DNA from: Chloroflexota bacterium
GTDB lineage: Bacteria; Chloroflexota; Dehalococcoidia; UBA1151; TMED-70
Reading direction: 5' to 3'
DNA: 12,705 nt
NCBI GenBank assembly: GCA_002711965.1
Contig: PASM01000034.1
Coordinates: 1 to 12,705 of the forward strand
Positions 1-6,412 of the stretch are shown in pieces; positions within the stretch are counted from its first letter, which is position 1, and the number at the start of each line of letters is the position of its first letter. The notes under the pieces were generated by a model. It was not told the DNA's origin and searched no databases. It saw nothing but the letters and a program-made list of their open reading frames with translations. The translations under genes were made by a program, and so were the position numbers.

Positions 1-342
1 CTGTTCAAATAATTTTTTATCATCAAAATTTTCTAAATTACTCTCTTCAGGAAGAGCTGCAGCACAATTTACCAAAATATCAATTGTTCCGAAAACTTTT
101 TCTATTTTTTCTACAGTTTCCTCAACATCTTTGTTACTTTTTGTGTCACAAATAAAATAATCAATCTTAATATCTGGTGATATTTGTGAAATTTCTTCTT
201 TAGTTTGAGATAATAATTTTTCATTTCTTGCCAAAAGAGCTATATTTACACCTTCTTTTGATAAAGTTATTGCAGTTGCTTTACCAATCCCTCTATTAGA
301 GCCTGTTATTAATGCAACTTTCCCAGAAATTTTCAAATCCAT
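1..342 (-). CDS. Short-chain dehydrogenase/reductase (SDR), N-terminal 114 residues, cut by the window edge
   Basis: Reading leftward from an ATG at 342-340, an open frame runs 114 codons to base 1 without a stop. It begins MDLKISGKVALITG and carries the classical SDR cofactor-binding signature TGSNRGIG at residues 13-20. An acidic/polar DYFICDT stretch follows near residues 61-67, and then the structural NNAG-type motif as NCAA at about residues 92-95. This is the Rossmann half of an NAD(P)(H)-dependent oxidoreductase. The catalytic Ser and YxxxK lie beyond the window, so substrate and completeness cannot be judged. The start lies 13 nt after the larE stop on the same strand, so the two are probably one transcript. 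A GTGGGAA stretch upstream of the ATG is a modest ribosome binding site. Family call is firm; the specific reaction is unknown. Confidence 0.9.
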   Translation of the reverse strand, partial: MDLKISGKVALITGSNRGIGKATAITLSKEGVNIALLARNEKLLSQTKEEISQISPDIKIDYFICDTKSNKDVEETVEKIEKVFGTIDILVNCAAALPEESNLENFDDKKLFEQ

Positions 343-355
343 ATTTATATTCCCA

Positions 356-1177
356 CTAATTTTTTTTCAAAATTCCAGCTTTTATGTTTAGACTTCCAGA
401 CATAAAACCTTTACTTTCAAGTTCTATCTCTTTATATCCAATTTTTTGTAACTCTTTTGAAATTTCATCATACTTACTTTTAAATTTTCTAAATTCATTT
501 TTGGGGATTTCAATCAATGCTTTAGAATTATAATGTCTTACTCTGACAATCTTAAATCCTAATTTTCTTAAATATTTTTCTGAGTTAGATACCATAAGTA
601 GAGCCTCTACTGTTACTTTTGTTCCATATGGAAGCCTCGATGATAGGCAAGGAGATGCTGGACGATCCCAGGTTTCTAAATTTCTTTTACTTGCAAATTT
701 TCTTATATCTTTTTTAGTGAATTCATTTTCAATTAATGGTGATCTGACTTTATGAAGATTAGCAGCTTTCATTCCAGGTCGATAATCGCCTTTATCATCT
801 AAATTTGAACCATTTACTACCCATTCAAAACCTAGATCATCGGAAATTTCAACTAAAGTACTATAAAGTTCATTTTTACAAAAGAAACATCTATTAACAT
901 CATTCTTAACATAATTTTCATCTTCCATTTCTTTAGTTTCAACTATTTTATGATTCCATCCTTTAGATTTCGCTAGCTTTATAGCATCATCTCTGTCATC
1001 TTGGGCAACGCTAGGTGAAAATGACATAACTGCCAATGCATTTTTACCTAATGTTTCATTTGCAACATCCATTAAATAAGAGGAATCTACTCCCCCAGAA
1101 TATGCAACTATTACACTTTTCATTTCAAAAAGTGTTTTTTTCAACTTATCTTCTAAATTAGAAATTTTTGTAATCAT
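356..1177 (-). CDS. larE: ATP-dependent sacrificial/iron-sulfur sulfur transferase LarE (nickel-pincer cofactor synthesis)
   Basis: A 273-residue cytoplasmic PP-loop ATPase. The ATP pyrophosphatase loop is SGGVDSS at residues 27-33. NGSNLDD (122-128) and DYRPG (131-135) follow, and then the LarE signature DRPASPCLSSR at 171-181. The paired arginines VRVRHY at 211-216 match the phosphate-binding R212/R214 I recall for Lactobacillus plantarum LarE. LarE adenylates the carboxylated nicotinic-acid mononucleotide intermediate and inserts sulfur to form the thiocarboxylate groups of the nickel-pincer cofactor. Besides C177 (equivalent of the sacrificial C176) there is a C97-x-x-C100 pair, RCFFC. 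Three cysteines suggest the iron-sulfur cluster subtype. An in-frame TAA lies directly before the ATG, so the start cannot be further upstream; no clear ribosome binding site is visible. It is divergent from the DUF362 gene and followed by an SDR. LarB, LarC and LarA are not in this window. Confidence 0.88.
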   Translation of the reverse strand: MITKISNLEDKLKKTLFEMKSVIVAYSGGVDSSYLMDVANETLGKNALAVMSFSPSVAQDDRDDAIKLAKSKGWNHKIVETKEMEDENYVKNDVNRCFFCKNELYSTLVEISDDLGFEWVVNGSNLDDKGDYRPGMKAANLHKVRSPLIENEFTKKDIRKFASKRNLETWDRPASPCLSSRLPYGTKVTVEALLMVSNSEKYLRKLGFKIVRVRHYNSKALIEIPKNEFRKFKSKYDEISKELQKIGYKEIELESKGFMSGSLNIKAGILKKN

Positions 1178-1230
1178 TTAGCAGAATATTAGCGAATTTT
1201 TTAAATTATTTCATTCAATAAAGTTATATT

Positions 1231-1258
1231 TTGGATGTTATTTTAAAAGGATTATGAT
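1231..1258 (+). promoter_or_regulatory. Candidate sigma-70-type promoter for the DUF362 gene
   Basis: TTGGAT at 1231-1236 and TATGAT at 1253-1258 are separated by 16 bp, about 75 bp upstream of the ATG at 1332. The sequence is AT-rich enough that such pairs arise by chance, so this is only a candidate. Confidence 0.35.
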
Positions 1259-1272
1259 AAATATATAGAAAT

Positions 1273-1301
1273 TTACATAATAAATCAGGAGTTTATTGTA
1301 A
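1273..1301 (+). promoter_or_regulatory. Imperfect inverted repeat (hairpin or operator) in the DUF362 gene leader
   Basis: TTAC-AT-AATAAA (1273-1284) pairs with TTTATT-GTAA (1292-1301) across a 7-base loop TCAGGAG. The stem is 6 bp plus 4 bp with a two-base bulge. It lies downstream of the candidate promoter and 30 bp before the start codon. It could be a transcription factor operator or an RNA hairpin whose loop shows an AGGAG sequence. The stem is A/T-rich and would be weak as RNA, so a DNA operator is at least as likely. Confidence 0.35.
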
Positions 1302-1331
1302 GTTTCAGATATTGAGAAGAAGAGGAATAAG

Positions 1332-2834
1332 ATGGAAAAACCTAATGTATATTTTATGGATGCTAGGAGTGAATCACCTGACACTAGCTTGATTAACAAA
1401 ACTGTGACAGTTTTCGAGGCTGCAGGTTTTGACAAAATGATAAACGAAGGTGATGTAGTCGCTATCAAAATGCATTGTGGCGAATTGGGGTCTAGTGCAT
1501 ATATTAGACCTGCATATGTTAGAGCAATTGCAGATAAAATAAAGCAACTAGGCGGAAGGCCATTTGCATGTGACACAACAACTCAAACTTATGGAACATG
1601 GGGATCAAGGGTTACTGAGTTAGATTTAATTGAAACTGCTGAAAGAAATGGGTTTTCATCAGCAACATTGGGGTGCCCATTTATATCTGCAGATGGATAT
1701 GTTGGAACAAGTGATTACAGGGTTGATGTTCCTGAAGGTTACTTATTAAAGGAAGCATATATAGCTCAAGCCATTGCAGCAGCAGATAAAGTAATAGTAT
1801 TAACTCACTTTAAGGGACACGGAATGGGTGTAATAGGAGGTGCTTTAAAAAATCTTGGTATTGGATGTCAATCAAAAAGGGGAAAATTCAACGTTCACAT
1901 GGGACGTCATCCAGAATACGGAATTGGAGATTCAACCGTTTTTCATCCAGAAAATTTTAAAGGAAAAGAATCTGACCCTGATTGGGAATTATTAGAAAAT
2001 TGTTGTCCATTGGGATTATTCAAAGTAACTGATGACGATAAATTATTATGGGAAAGAGAAAAATGTATTAATTGCTTAGGTTGTGGGAGCTGGATGAATC
2101 CTAGAGGAATCTTTGAACCTAATTTAGCAAACTTTGACGCTACTGATATTGCTATTGCTGACGCAGCTTTAGGTGTAATAAAAGCAGTAGGGAAAGAAAA
2201 TATAGGTTTTATAAATGTAGCAGTTGATGTCTCTCCAAAATGTGATTGTGCAGGGTTCTCTGATCTGCCTTTAGTTCCTCACTTAGGAGTTTTTGCATCT
2301 AAAGACCCTGTTGCTATAGATCAAGCTTGTGTTAACGCTGCTATGCATGCACCTGGAACACCTGGATCTCTTGCAGAAGAAATGGGAATTGACGCACCAG
2401 GAGAAAGAAAATTTGATTTGGGCGGAGGAGCAATTGAAGGATTAAGTGAACAAACTACAATAAATACTGCAGTAGTAAATGGTTTGGGAAGTAGAGATCA
2501 TGAAATAGTTCATGCTCAACCGCTAGGGAGAGATAGATTTGCATTCCCTCCTGATCCAAGACCAACTAAAGTTAGATTTGAAAAAATGTTTGAAAAATTT
2601 CAACCTTTTCCATTTGATAGACATGATGGACGTGGTTACAAAAGACTTGATAAAGTAGATATTGATGCAGTGAAGGGTGACAACATAACGGTAGATCCTC
2701 ATTCACATCAAGATGCTGCTTATCATGGAGATGGAGGATGGCATCCTGGAGACGATGATCCTAGTTATCACCCTAAGGATAATGGTTCAAATAATGGCAA
2801 GTCATCTAAAGATTCAAAAGTAAAAAAAGATTAA
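1332..2834 (+). CDS. DUF362-family iron-sulfur protein with His/Asp-rich C-terminal tail
   Basis: A 500-residue protein with no signal peptide or membrane segment visible. The DUF362 domain covers roughly residues 1-390, with IRPAYVRAIADKI (58-70), THFKGHGMGVIGGALKNLG (158-176), NVHMGRH (187-193), CDCAG (304-308) and SKDPVAID (323-330). A ferredoxin-like cluster site C245-x2-C248-x2-C251 is embedded, but the usual fourth cysteine before proline is missing (WMNP at 254-257). C224, C225, C304 and C306 are other possible ligands. Residues 455-481 form a tail rich in His (five) and Asp (six), followed by a Ser/Asn/Lys-rich, charged end. DUF362 proteins have no agreed general function. The start is set by AGAGG six bases before the ATG. 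It diverges from larE and leads into the unknown 94-residue gene 18 nt downstream. Family call is firm; function is open (see findings on similarity to LarA). Confidence 0.82.
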   Translation: MEKPNVYFMDARSESPDTSLINKTVTVFEAAGFDKMINEGDVVAIKMHCGELGSSAYIRPAYVRAIADKIKQLGGRPFACDTTTQTYGTWGSRVTELDLIETAERNGFSSATLGCPFISADGYVGTSDYRVDVPEGYLLKEAYIAQAIAAADKVIVLTHFKGHGMGVIGGALKNLGIGCQSKRGKFNVHMGRHPEYGIGDSTVFHPENFKGKESDPDWELLENCCPLGLFKVTDDDKLLWEREKCINCLGCGSWMNPRGIFEPNLANFDATDIAIADAALGVIKAVGKENIGFINVAVDVSPKCDCAGFSDLPLVPHLGVFASKDPVAIDQACVNAAMHAPGTPGSLAEEMGIDAPGERKFDLGGGAIEGLSEQTTINTAVVNGLGSRDHEIVHAQPLGRDRFAFPPDPRPTKVRFEKMFEKFQPFPFDRHDGRGYKRLDKVDIDAVKGDNITVDPHSHQDAAYHGDGGWHPGDDDPSYHPKDNGSNNGKSSKDSKVKKD

Positions 2835-2852
2835 AAATCATAGGAGAAAAAA

Positions 2853-3137
2853 ATGGGAAGAGCTCAAGATTTGTTAGAAAAAGCAATGCAAAATATTAAA
2901 GAATTATCTAATAATGCAGACTTCTCAGAAAGATGTAATGACGGGCTAAGTAGATTAGATATACAAAAAGACAAATTCTTTTTTCAATCTTTAGCAGGTC
3001 TGCCTTCAGCAAATAAGTTATTCAAGGCTACTGAAAAAATGATTTCAGATCCAAATGATACAAATATGAATGAAATTGAAACAGTCATTCAAGAAATAGA
3101 CGATAAAGCTGATGCTCCAGGCACAGTCTTAACCTAG
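2853..3137 (+). CDS. Hypothetical protein, 94 residues
   Basis: I do not recognise this family. The product is small, soluble-looking and rather acidic, with no membrane segment, signal peptide or metal motif, and a single cysteine (C28). Helix-favouring stretches at about 1-20 and 56-86 flank a more hydrophobic centre with KFFFQSLAGLP (41-51). It has a good ribosome binding site, AGGAG at 2842-2846, and an ATG six bases later, so it is very likely a real gene. It starts 18 nt after the DUF362 gene, and its stop overlaps the GTG start of the next gene by one base (TAGTG). It may therefore be a partner of either neighbour, but nothing in the sequence says which. Confidence 0.7.
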   Translation: MGRAQDLLEKAMQNIKELSNNADFSERCNDGLSRLDIQKDKFFFQSLAGLPSANKLFKATEKMISDPNDTNMNEIETVIQEIDDKADAPGTVLT

Positions 3138-4000
3138 TGAGTAATATTTTAGTTACAGGTGGCGCTGGAAGCATGGGGCGGCTAGTCTCCGAAAGTCTTA
3201 TTAGCAAAGGTCATTTTGTTAATATATTTGATATCCCTTCAGCAAATTATGATGGATTCGAATCTTTAAAAACTAAAATATTTAAAGGCGACTTAAATGA
3301 TGAATCTGTAATAGATGCTCTTAAAAACATTGATACTATAATACATTTAGCTGCAATTTTACCTCCTACTGCAAATACAAATCTAGAGCTTACTAAAAGA
3401 GTGAATGTTGATGGAACTAACAATCTTTTAGAAAAAATCAAAAAAATAAATCCAAATGTACATTTGATTTTTAGTTCATCTGTAAGTGTGTATGGAAAAA
3501 ATACTAATAATACACTAATTGATATAAGTTCATCAGTTAATCCAGATGATAATTATGCTCAAACCAAATATGATAGTGAAGTTTTAGTTGACACATCTTC
3601 TGTAAAAACTACTATCCTAAGAATTTCTGGAGTTTCTATACCAATTTTTCAAGAGCCACCATCAGAATGGCCATTTTTACCTAATCAACATATAGAATTC
3701 GTTCATAGGGATGATGTAGTAACTTCAATATGTAACTCAGTAGGAAACGAAGAATCCTATAATAAAATATTTAATATTTCCGGAGGTGAAACATGGCAAA
3801 TAACTGGGGAAAAATATGTGAAAGATTATTTTGAAATTTTAGAAGTTGGTATGGAAAATGCAATTTATCAAAAAGACGAAGGGCATTTTTCATGGTATGA
3901 ATCAAAAAAATCAAATAAAATATTACAATATCAAAACAATACTTATGAAAATTATCTAGAACAGATTAGACAGGATTTAAGTAAATTAATGGGAGAATGA
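3137..4000 (+). CDS. NAD-dependent epimerase/dehydratase family protein (extended SDR)
   Basis: A 287-residue cytosolic protein of the extended SDR type. The nucleotide-binding GxxGxxG is TGGAGSMG at residues 7-14, near the N-terminus as expected. KGDLND (50-55) and HLAA (70-73) follow. The catalytic set is a serine in FSSSVSVYG (112-120) with Y140 and K144 in YAQTK. FVHRDDVV at 188-195 is the usual RDDV segment of the family. Such enzymes epimerise, dehydrate or reduce nucleotide sugars or other small molecules; the substrate cannot be told here. The start is GTG at 3137-3139, overlapping the previous stop by one base, with no strong ribosome binding site. Translation is therefore probably coupled. 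ILVTGG follows immediately, so the start is right. It is one base upstream of the guaB3-like gene. Confidence 0.87.
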   Translation: MSNILVTGGAGSMGRLVSESLISKGHFVNIFDIPSANYDGFESLKTKIFKGDLNDESVIDALKNIDTIIHLAAILPPTANTNLELTKRVNVDGTNNLLEKIKKINPNVHLIFSSSVSVYGKNTNNTLIDISSSVNPDDNYAQTKYDSEVLVDTSSVKTTILRISGVSIPIFQEPPSEWPFLPNQHIEFVHRDDVVTSICNSVGNEESYNKIFNISGGETWQITGEKYVKDYFEILEVGMENAIYQKDEGHFSWYESKKSNKILQYQNNTYENYLEQIRQDLSKLMGE

Positions 4001-4001
4001 T

Positions 4002-5132
4002 TTGAAAAAAATAGAACAAACTTATGGATACGATGATGTAGCTATAGTCCCTGGAGAAATAACTCTAAATCCTGAATTGGTAGAAACTAAAACAAAAATA
4101 GGCGAATTAGAACTTGATGTACCAGTACTTGCTTCAGCAATGGATAGCGTAGTAGATCCTAATTTTGCACAAGAATTATCAAGTCTAGGAGCAGCAGGTG
4201 TCATAAATTTAGACGGAATTCACGTCAGATATGAAGACACTGAAGAAATATACCAAGAAATCATATCTACTCCTCAAAAAGATGTAACTTCTCTTTTACA
4301 AAAAATTTACAATGCTCCAATGAAAGAAAATTTAATTGGAGAAGTAGTAAAAAAGATTAAAGAATCAGGAGGCATGTGCTTTGCTTCATTTATTCCTGCC
4401 TCTACTAAAAGATTTGCTCCTATTGCAGTTGAAGCTGGATGCGATGCTGTTGTTGTTCAGTCAACCGTAACAACTGCTAGACATAATTCAAAAAGCTTAG
4501 AAGGTCTAATTCTATCAAAATTAGTCGAGTCCCTAAATGTTCCTATTATTGTTGGAAATACAGTAACTTATAATGTCACCAGAGAGCTAATGGAACAAGG
4601 TGTTCATGGTATTTTAGTAGGCGTAGGACCAGGTTCAGCATGTACAAGTAGAGAAGTTCTAGGTGTTGGTGTCCCGCAAATTTCAGCAACTCTCGAATGT
4701 TCAAGCGCTAGAGATGATTACTTCAAATTGACTGGTAGATACGTTTCTATAATTACTGATGGCGGAATCAGAACAGGTGGTGAATTATGCAAATCTTTTG
4801 TTGCAGGAGCTGATACTGTGATGATTGGATCTCCATTCTCAAAAACATTTGAGTCTCCAGCAAAAGGAAATCATTGGGGAATGGCGACTCCACATGGATC
4901 TCTTCCAAGAGGAACAAGAATAGTAAATAATCAAGAATATAGTATAAAAGAATTATTATTTGGACCATCTTCAAAAACAGATGGGACAAGAAACTTAGTG
5001 GGAGCGTTGAGAGTATGCATGGGAATGATTGGAGCAGAAGACATTATTTCAATGCATGATGCAACTTTAATATATGCTCCAACTATTAAAACAGAAGGTA
5101 AAAGCTATCAGCTATCTGGATTAGGTTCGTAA
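4002..5132 (+). CDS. guaB3: GuaB3-family IMP dehydrogenase-related protein
   Basis: A 376-residue TIM-barrel enzyme of the IMP dehydrogenase/GMP reductase superfamily. The N-terminal YGYDDVAIVPG (8-18) and ASAMDSV (44-50) are typical. The active-site loop GVGPGSACTSRE (207-218) holds the catalytic cysteine C214. DGGIRTGGEL (253-262) and MIGSPF (274-279) form the phosphate-binding part. There is no pair of CBS domains, which full IMP dehydrogenases carry as an insert, and the length fits the GuaB3 subfamily (about 370-390 residues) of actinobacteria, cyanobacteria and Chloroflexota. Expected reaction: NAD-dependent oxidation of IMP to XMP in guanine nucleotide synthesis; GMP reductase activity is not excluded. 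The start is TTG at 4002, preceded by GGGAG (3991-3995) at six bases. The next ATG would delete the conserved N-terminus. Confidence 0.88.
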   Translation: MKKIEQTYGYDDVAIVPGEITLNPELVETKTKIGELELDVPVLASAMDSVVDPNFAQELSSLGAAGVINLDGIHVRYEDTEEIYQEIISTPQKDVTSLLQKIYNAPMKENLIGEVVKKIKESGGMCFASFIPASTKRFAPIAVEAGCDAVVVQSTVTTARHNSKSLEGLILSKLVESLNVPIIVGNTVTYNVTRELMEQGVHGILVGVGPGSACTSREVLGVGVPQISATLECSSARDDYFKLTGRYVSIITDGGIRTGGELCKSFVAGADTVMIGSPFSKTFESPAKGNHWGMATPHGSLPRGTRIVNNQEYSIKELLFGPSSKTDGTRNLVGALRVCMGMIGAEDIISMHDATLIYAPTIKTEGKSYQLSGLGS

Positions 5133-5134
5133 AT

Positions 5135-6412
5135 TTGGAATATAAAGCTCAAAGAGGAACGCTAGACATTCTTCCAAAAGATGAAAATCTTTGGAATTAT
5201 GTTCAGGAACAATGTTTTTCAGTTTCAAAATCATTTGGTTACAGATATATAGAAACCCCTATATTTGAAGATTCAAAAATATTTGAAAGAACTGTTGGTG
5301 AAGATACAGATATAGTTGAAAAAGAAATGTATACATTTACTGACAAAGGTGGAGACAATGTTAGCCTAAGACCTGAAAATACTGCTGGTGTTTGCAGAGC
5401 ATTTATTGAAAATGGATTACATAATGAAACCCTTCCTGCAAGGCTATTCTATTACGGGCCTATGTTTCGATATGAAAGGCCTCAATCAGGAAGATACAGA
5501 CAATTTCATCAATTTGGAATTGAATGTATTGGGGATAGCTCATTTGATAATGATTTTGAGGTCATAAAATTAGCATGGAATATAATCAAGAGATTTAAAA
5601 TTCCAAATACTGAACTAAATATTAACTCATTAGGTAATAAGGAAGATAGAGAAGTATATTCATCAAAATTAAAAGAATATTTTTCTAAATATATAAACGA
5701 CTTACCAAAAGTAGATAAACTCAGATTTGATAGAGCCCCTTTAAGATTATTAGATTCAAAAGAAGAAATAACAATAAAAATATCTCAAGATGCTCCAAAA
5801 ACATTAGATTACATATCAAATGAAAGTAAAATTCACCATGAAAATGTAATTAATAATTTAGAAGAATTAAGTAAATCAGATGAAGATTTCAAATTCAGAA
5901 TAAATGACAAATTAGTTAGAGGTTTAGATTATTATAATAAAACTGTTTTTGAATATGTTAGTGATTCTTCTGGACCCCAAGGGGTACTATTAGGAGGCGG
6001 CAGATATGATCCATTGATCAAAATCCTTGGAGGTCCTGATACTCCTGCAGTAGGATTTGCAATGGGTATTGAAAGAATTGTAAATGAATTAAAAAAAGTT
6101 GAAATTAACAGTAAAAGCGATCTTGATATAGTCATAGTAGTATTAGATGATAATTTTAGAATTAATGCAGAAAAACTTTCTGATTTATTAAGAAATAATC
6201 AATTAAAAACTATTATTGCACCTAGAAGATCTATGAAAGGTCAACTTAGATTTGCAAATAATATGAATTCAAAGATTTCAATTATTTTAGGAAAAGATGA
6301 AATAAATAATGATTTACTTACAATAAAGTTTCTAAATTCAAAAAAAGATCAAATACAAATTAAAAATAATGATATGGAAAAAATCAAAAGCCTAATTATT
6401 TCTGAGGTATAA
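5135..6412 (+). CDS. hisS: Histidyl-tRNA synthetase
   Basis: A 425-residue class II aminoacyl-tRNA synthetase that charges tRNA-His in the cytoplasm. The N-terminal RGTLDILP is at 7-14. Motif 1 includes FGYRYIETPIFE (34-45). Motif 2 is FRYERPQSGRYRQFHQFG (111-128). The histidine-specific loop RGLDYYNKTVFEY is at 262-274, and GGGRYDPL (287-294) and GFAMGIERI (307-315) make motif 3. The last hundred or so residues form the anticodon-binding domain, with IAPRRSMKGQLRFAN at 361-375. Length is normal. The TTG start at 5135, two bases after the guaB3 stop, is required to include the N-terminal motif; only a weak GG-rich ribosome binding site lies within the end of guaB3, suggesting coupling. Confidence 0.97.
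   Translation: MEYKAQRGTLDILPKDENLWNYVQEQCFSVSKSFGYRYIETPIFEDSKIFERTVGEDTDIVEKEMYTFTDKGGDNVSLRPENTAGVCRAFIENGLHNETLPARLFYYGPMFRYERPQSGRYRQFHQFGIECIGDSSFDNDFEVIKLAWNIIKRFKIPNTELNINSLGNKEDREVYSSKLKEYFSKYINDLPKVDKLRFDRAPLRLLDSKEEITIKISQDAPKTLDYISNESKIHHENVINNLEELSKSDEDFKFRINDKLVRGLDYYNKTVFEYVSDSSGPQGVLLGGGRYDPLIKILGGPDTPAVGFAMGIERIVNELKKVEINSKSDLDIVIVVLDDNFRINAEKLSDLLRNNQLKTIIAPRRSMKGQLRFANNMNSKISIILGKDEINNDLLTIKFLNSKKDQIQIKNNDMEKIKSLIISEV

Larger units (their letters stand above)
1178..1331. promoter_or_regulatory. Divergent intergenic region between larE and the DUF362 gene
   Basis: This 154-bp, very AT-rich spacer must hold the promoters of both divergent transcripts. Rightward, TTGGAT (1231-1236) and TATGAT (1253-1258) are 16 bp apart and make a reasonable sigma-70-type pair: the -10 matches in five of six positions, the -35 only in three. 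Leftward, TTGAAT (complement of 1213-1218) could be a -35, but I see no well-spaced -10. The ribosome binding site for the DUF362 gene is AGAGG at 1321-1325. The leader also contains a short hairpin, listed separately. Confidence 0.5.

Noticed and set aside
1238..1576. Minus-strand open frame of 112 codons overlapping the DUF362 start
   Set aside because: It is antisense to a well-supported gene with strong domain matches, and its hydrophobic product reflects the complement of AT-rich codons.
4768..4989. Minus-strand hydrophobic frame inside guaB3, resembling a membrane peptide
   Set aside because: It is the complement of the conserved GuaB3 coding sequence; leucine and isoleucine richness comes from A/T-rich sense codons.
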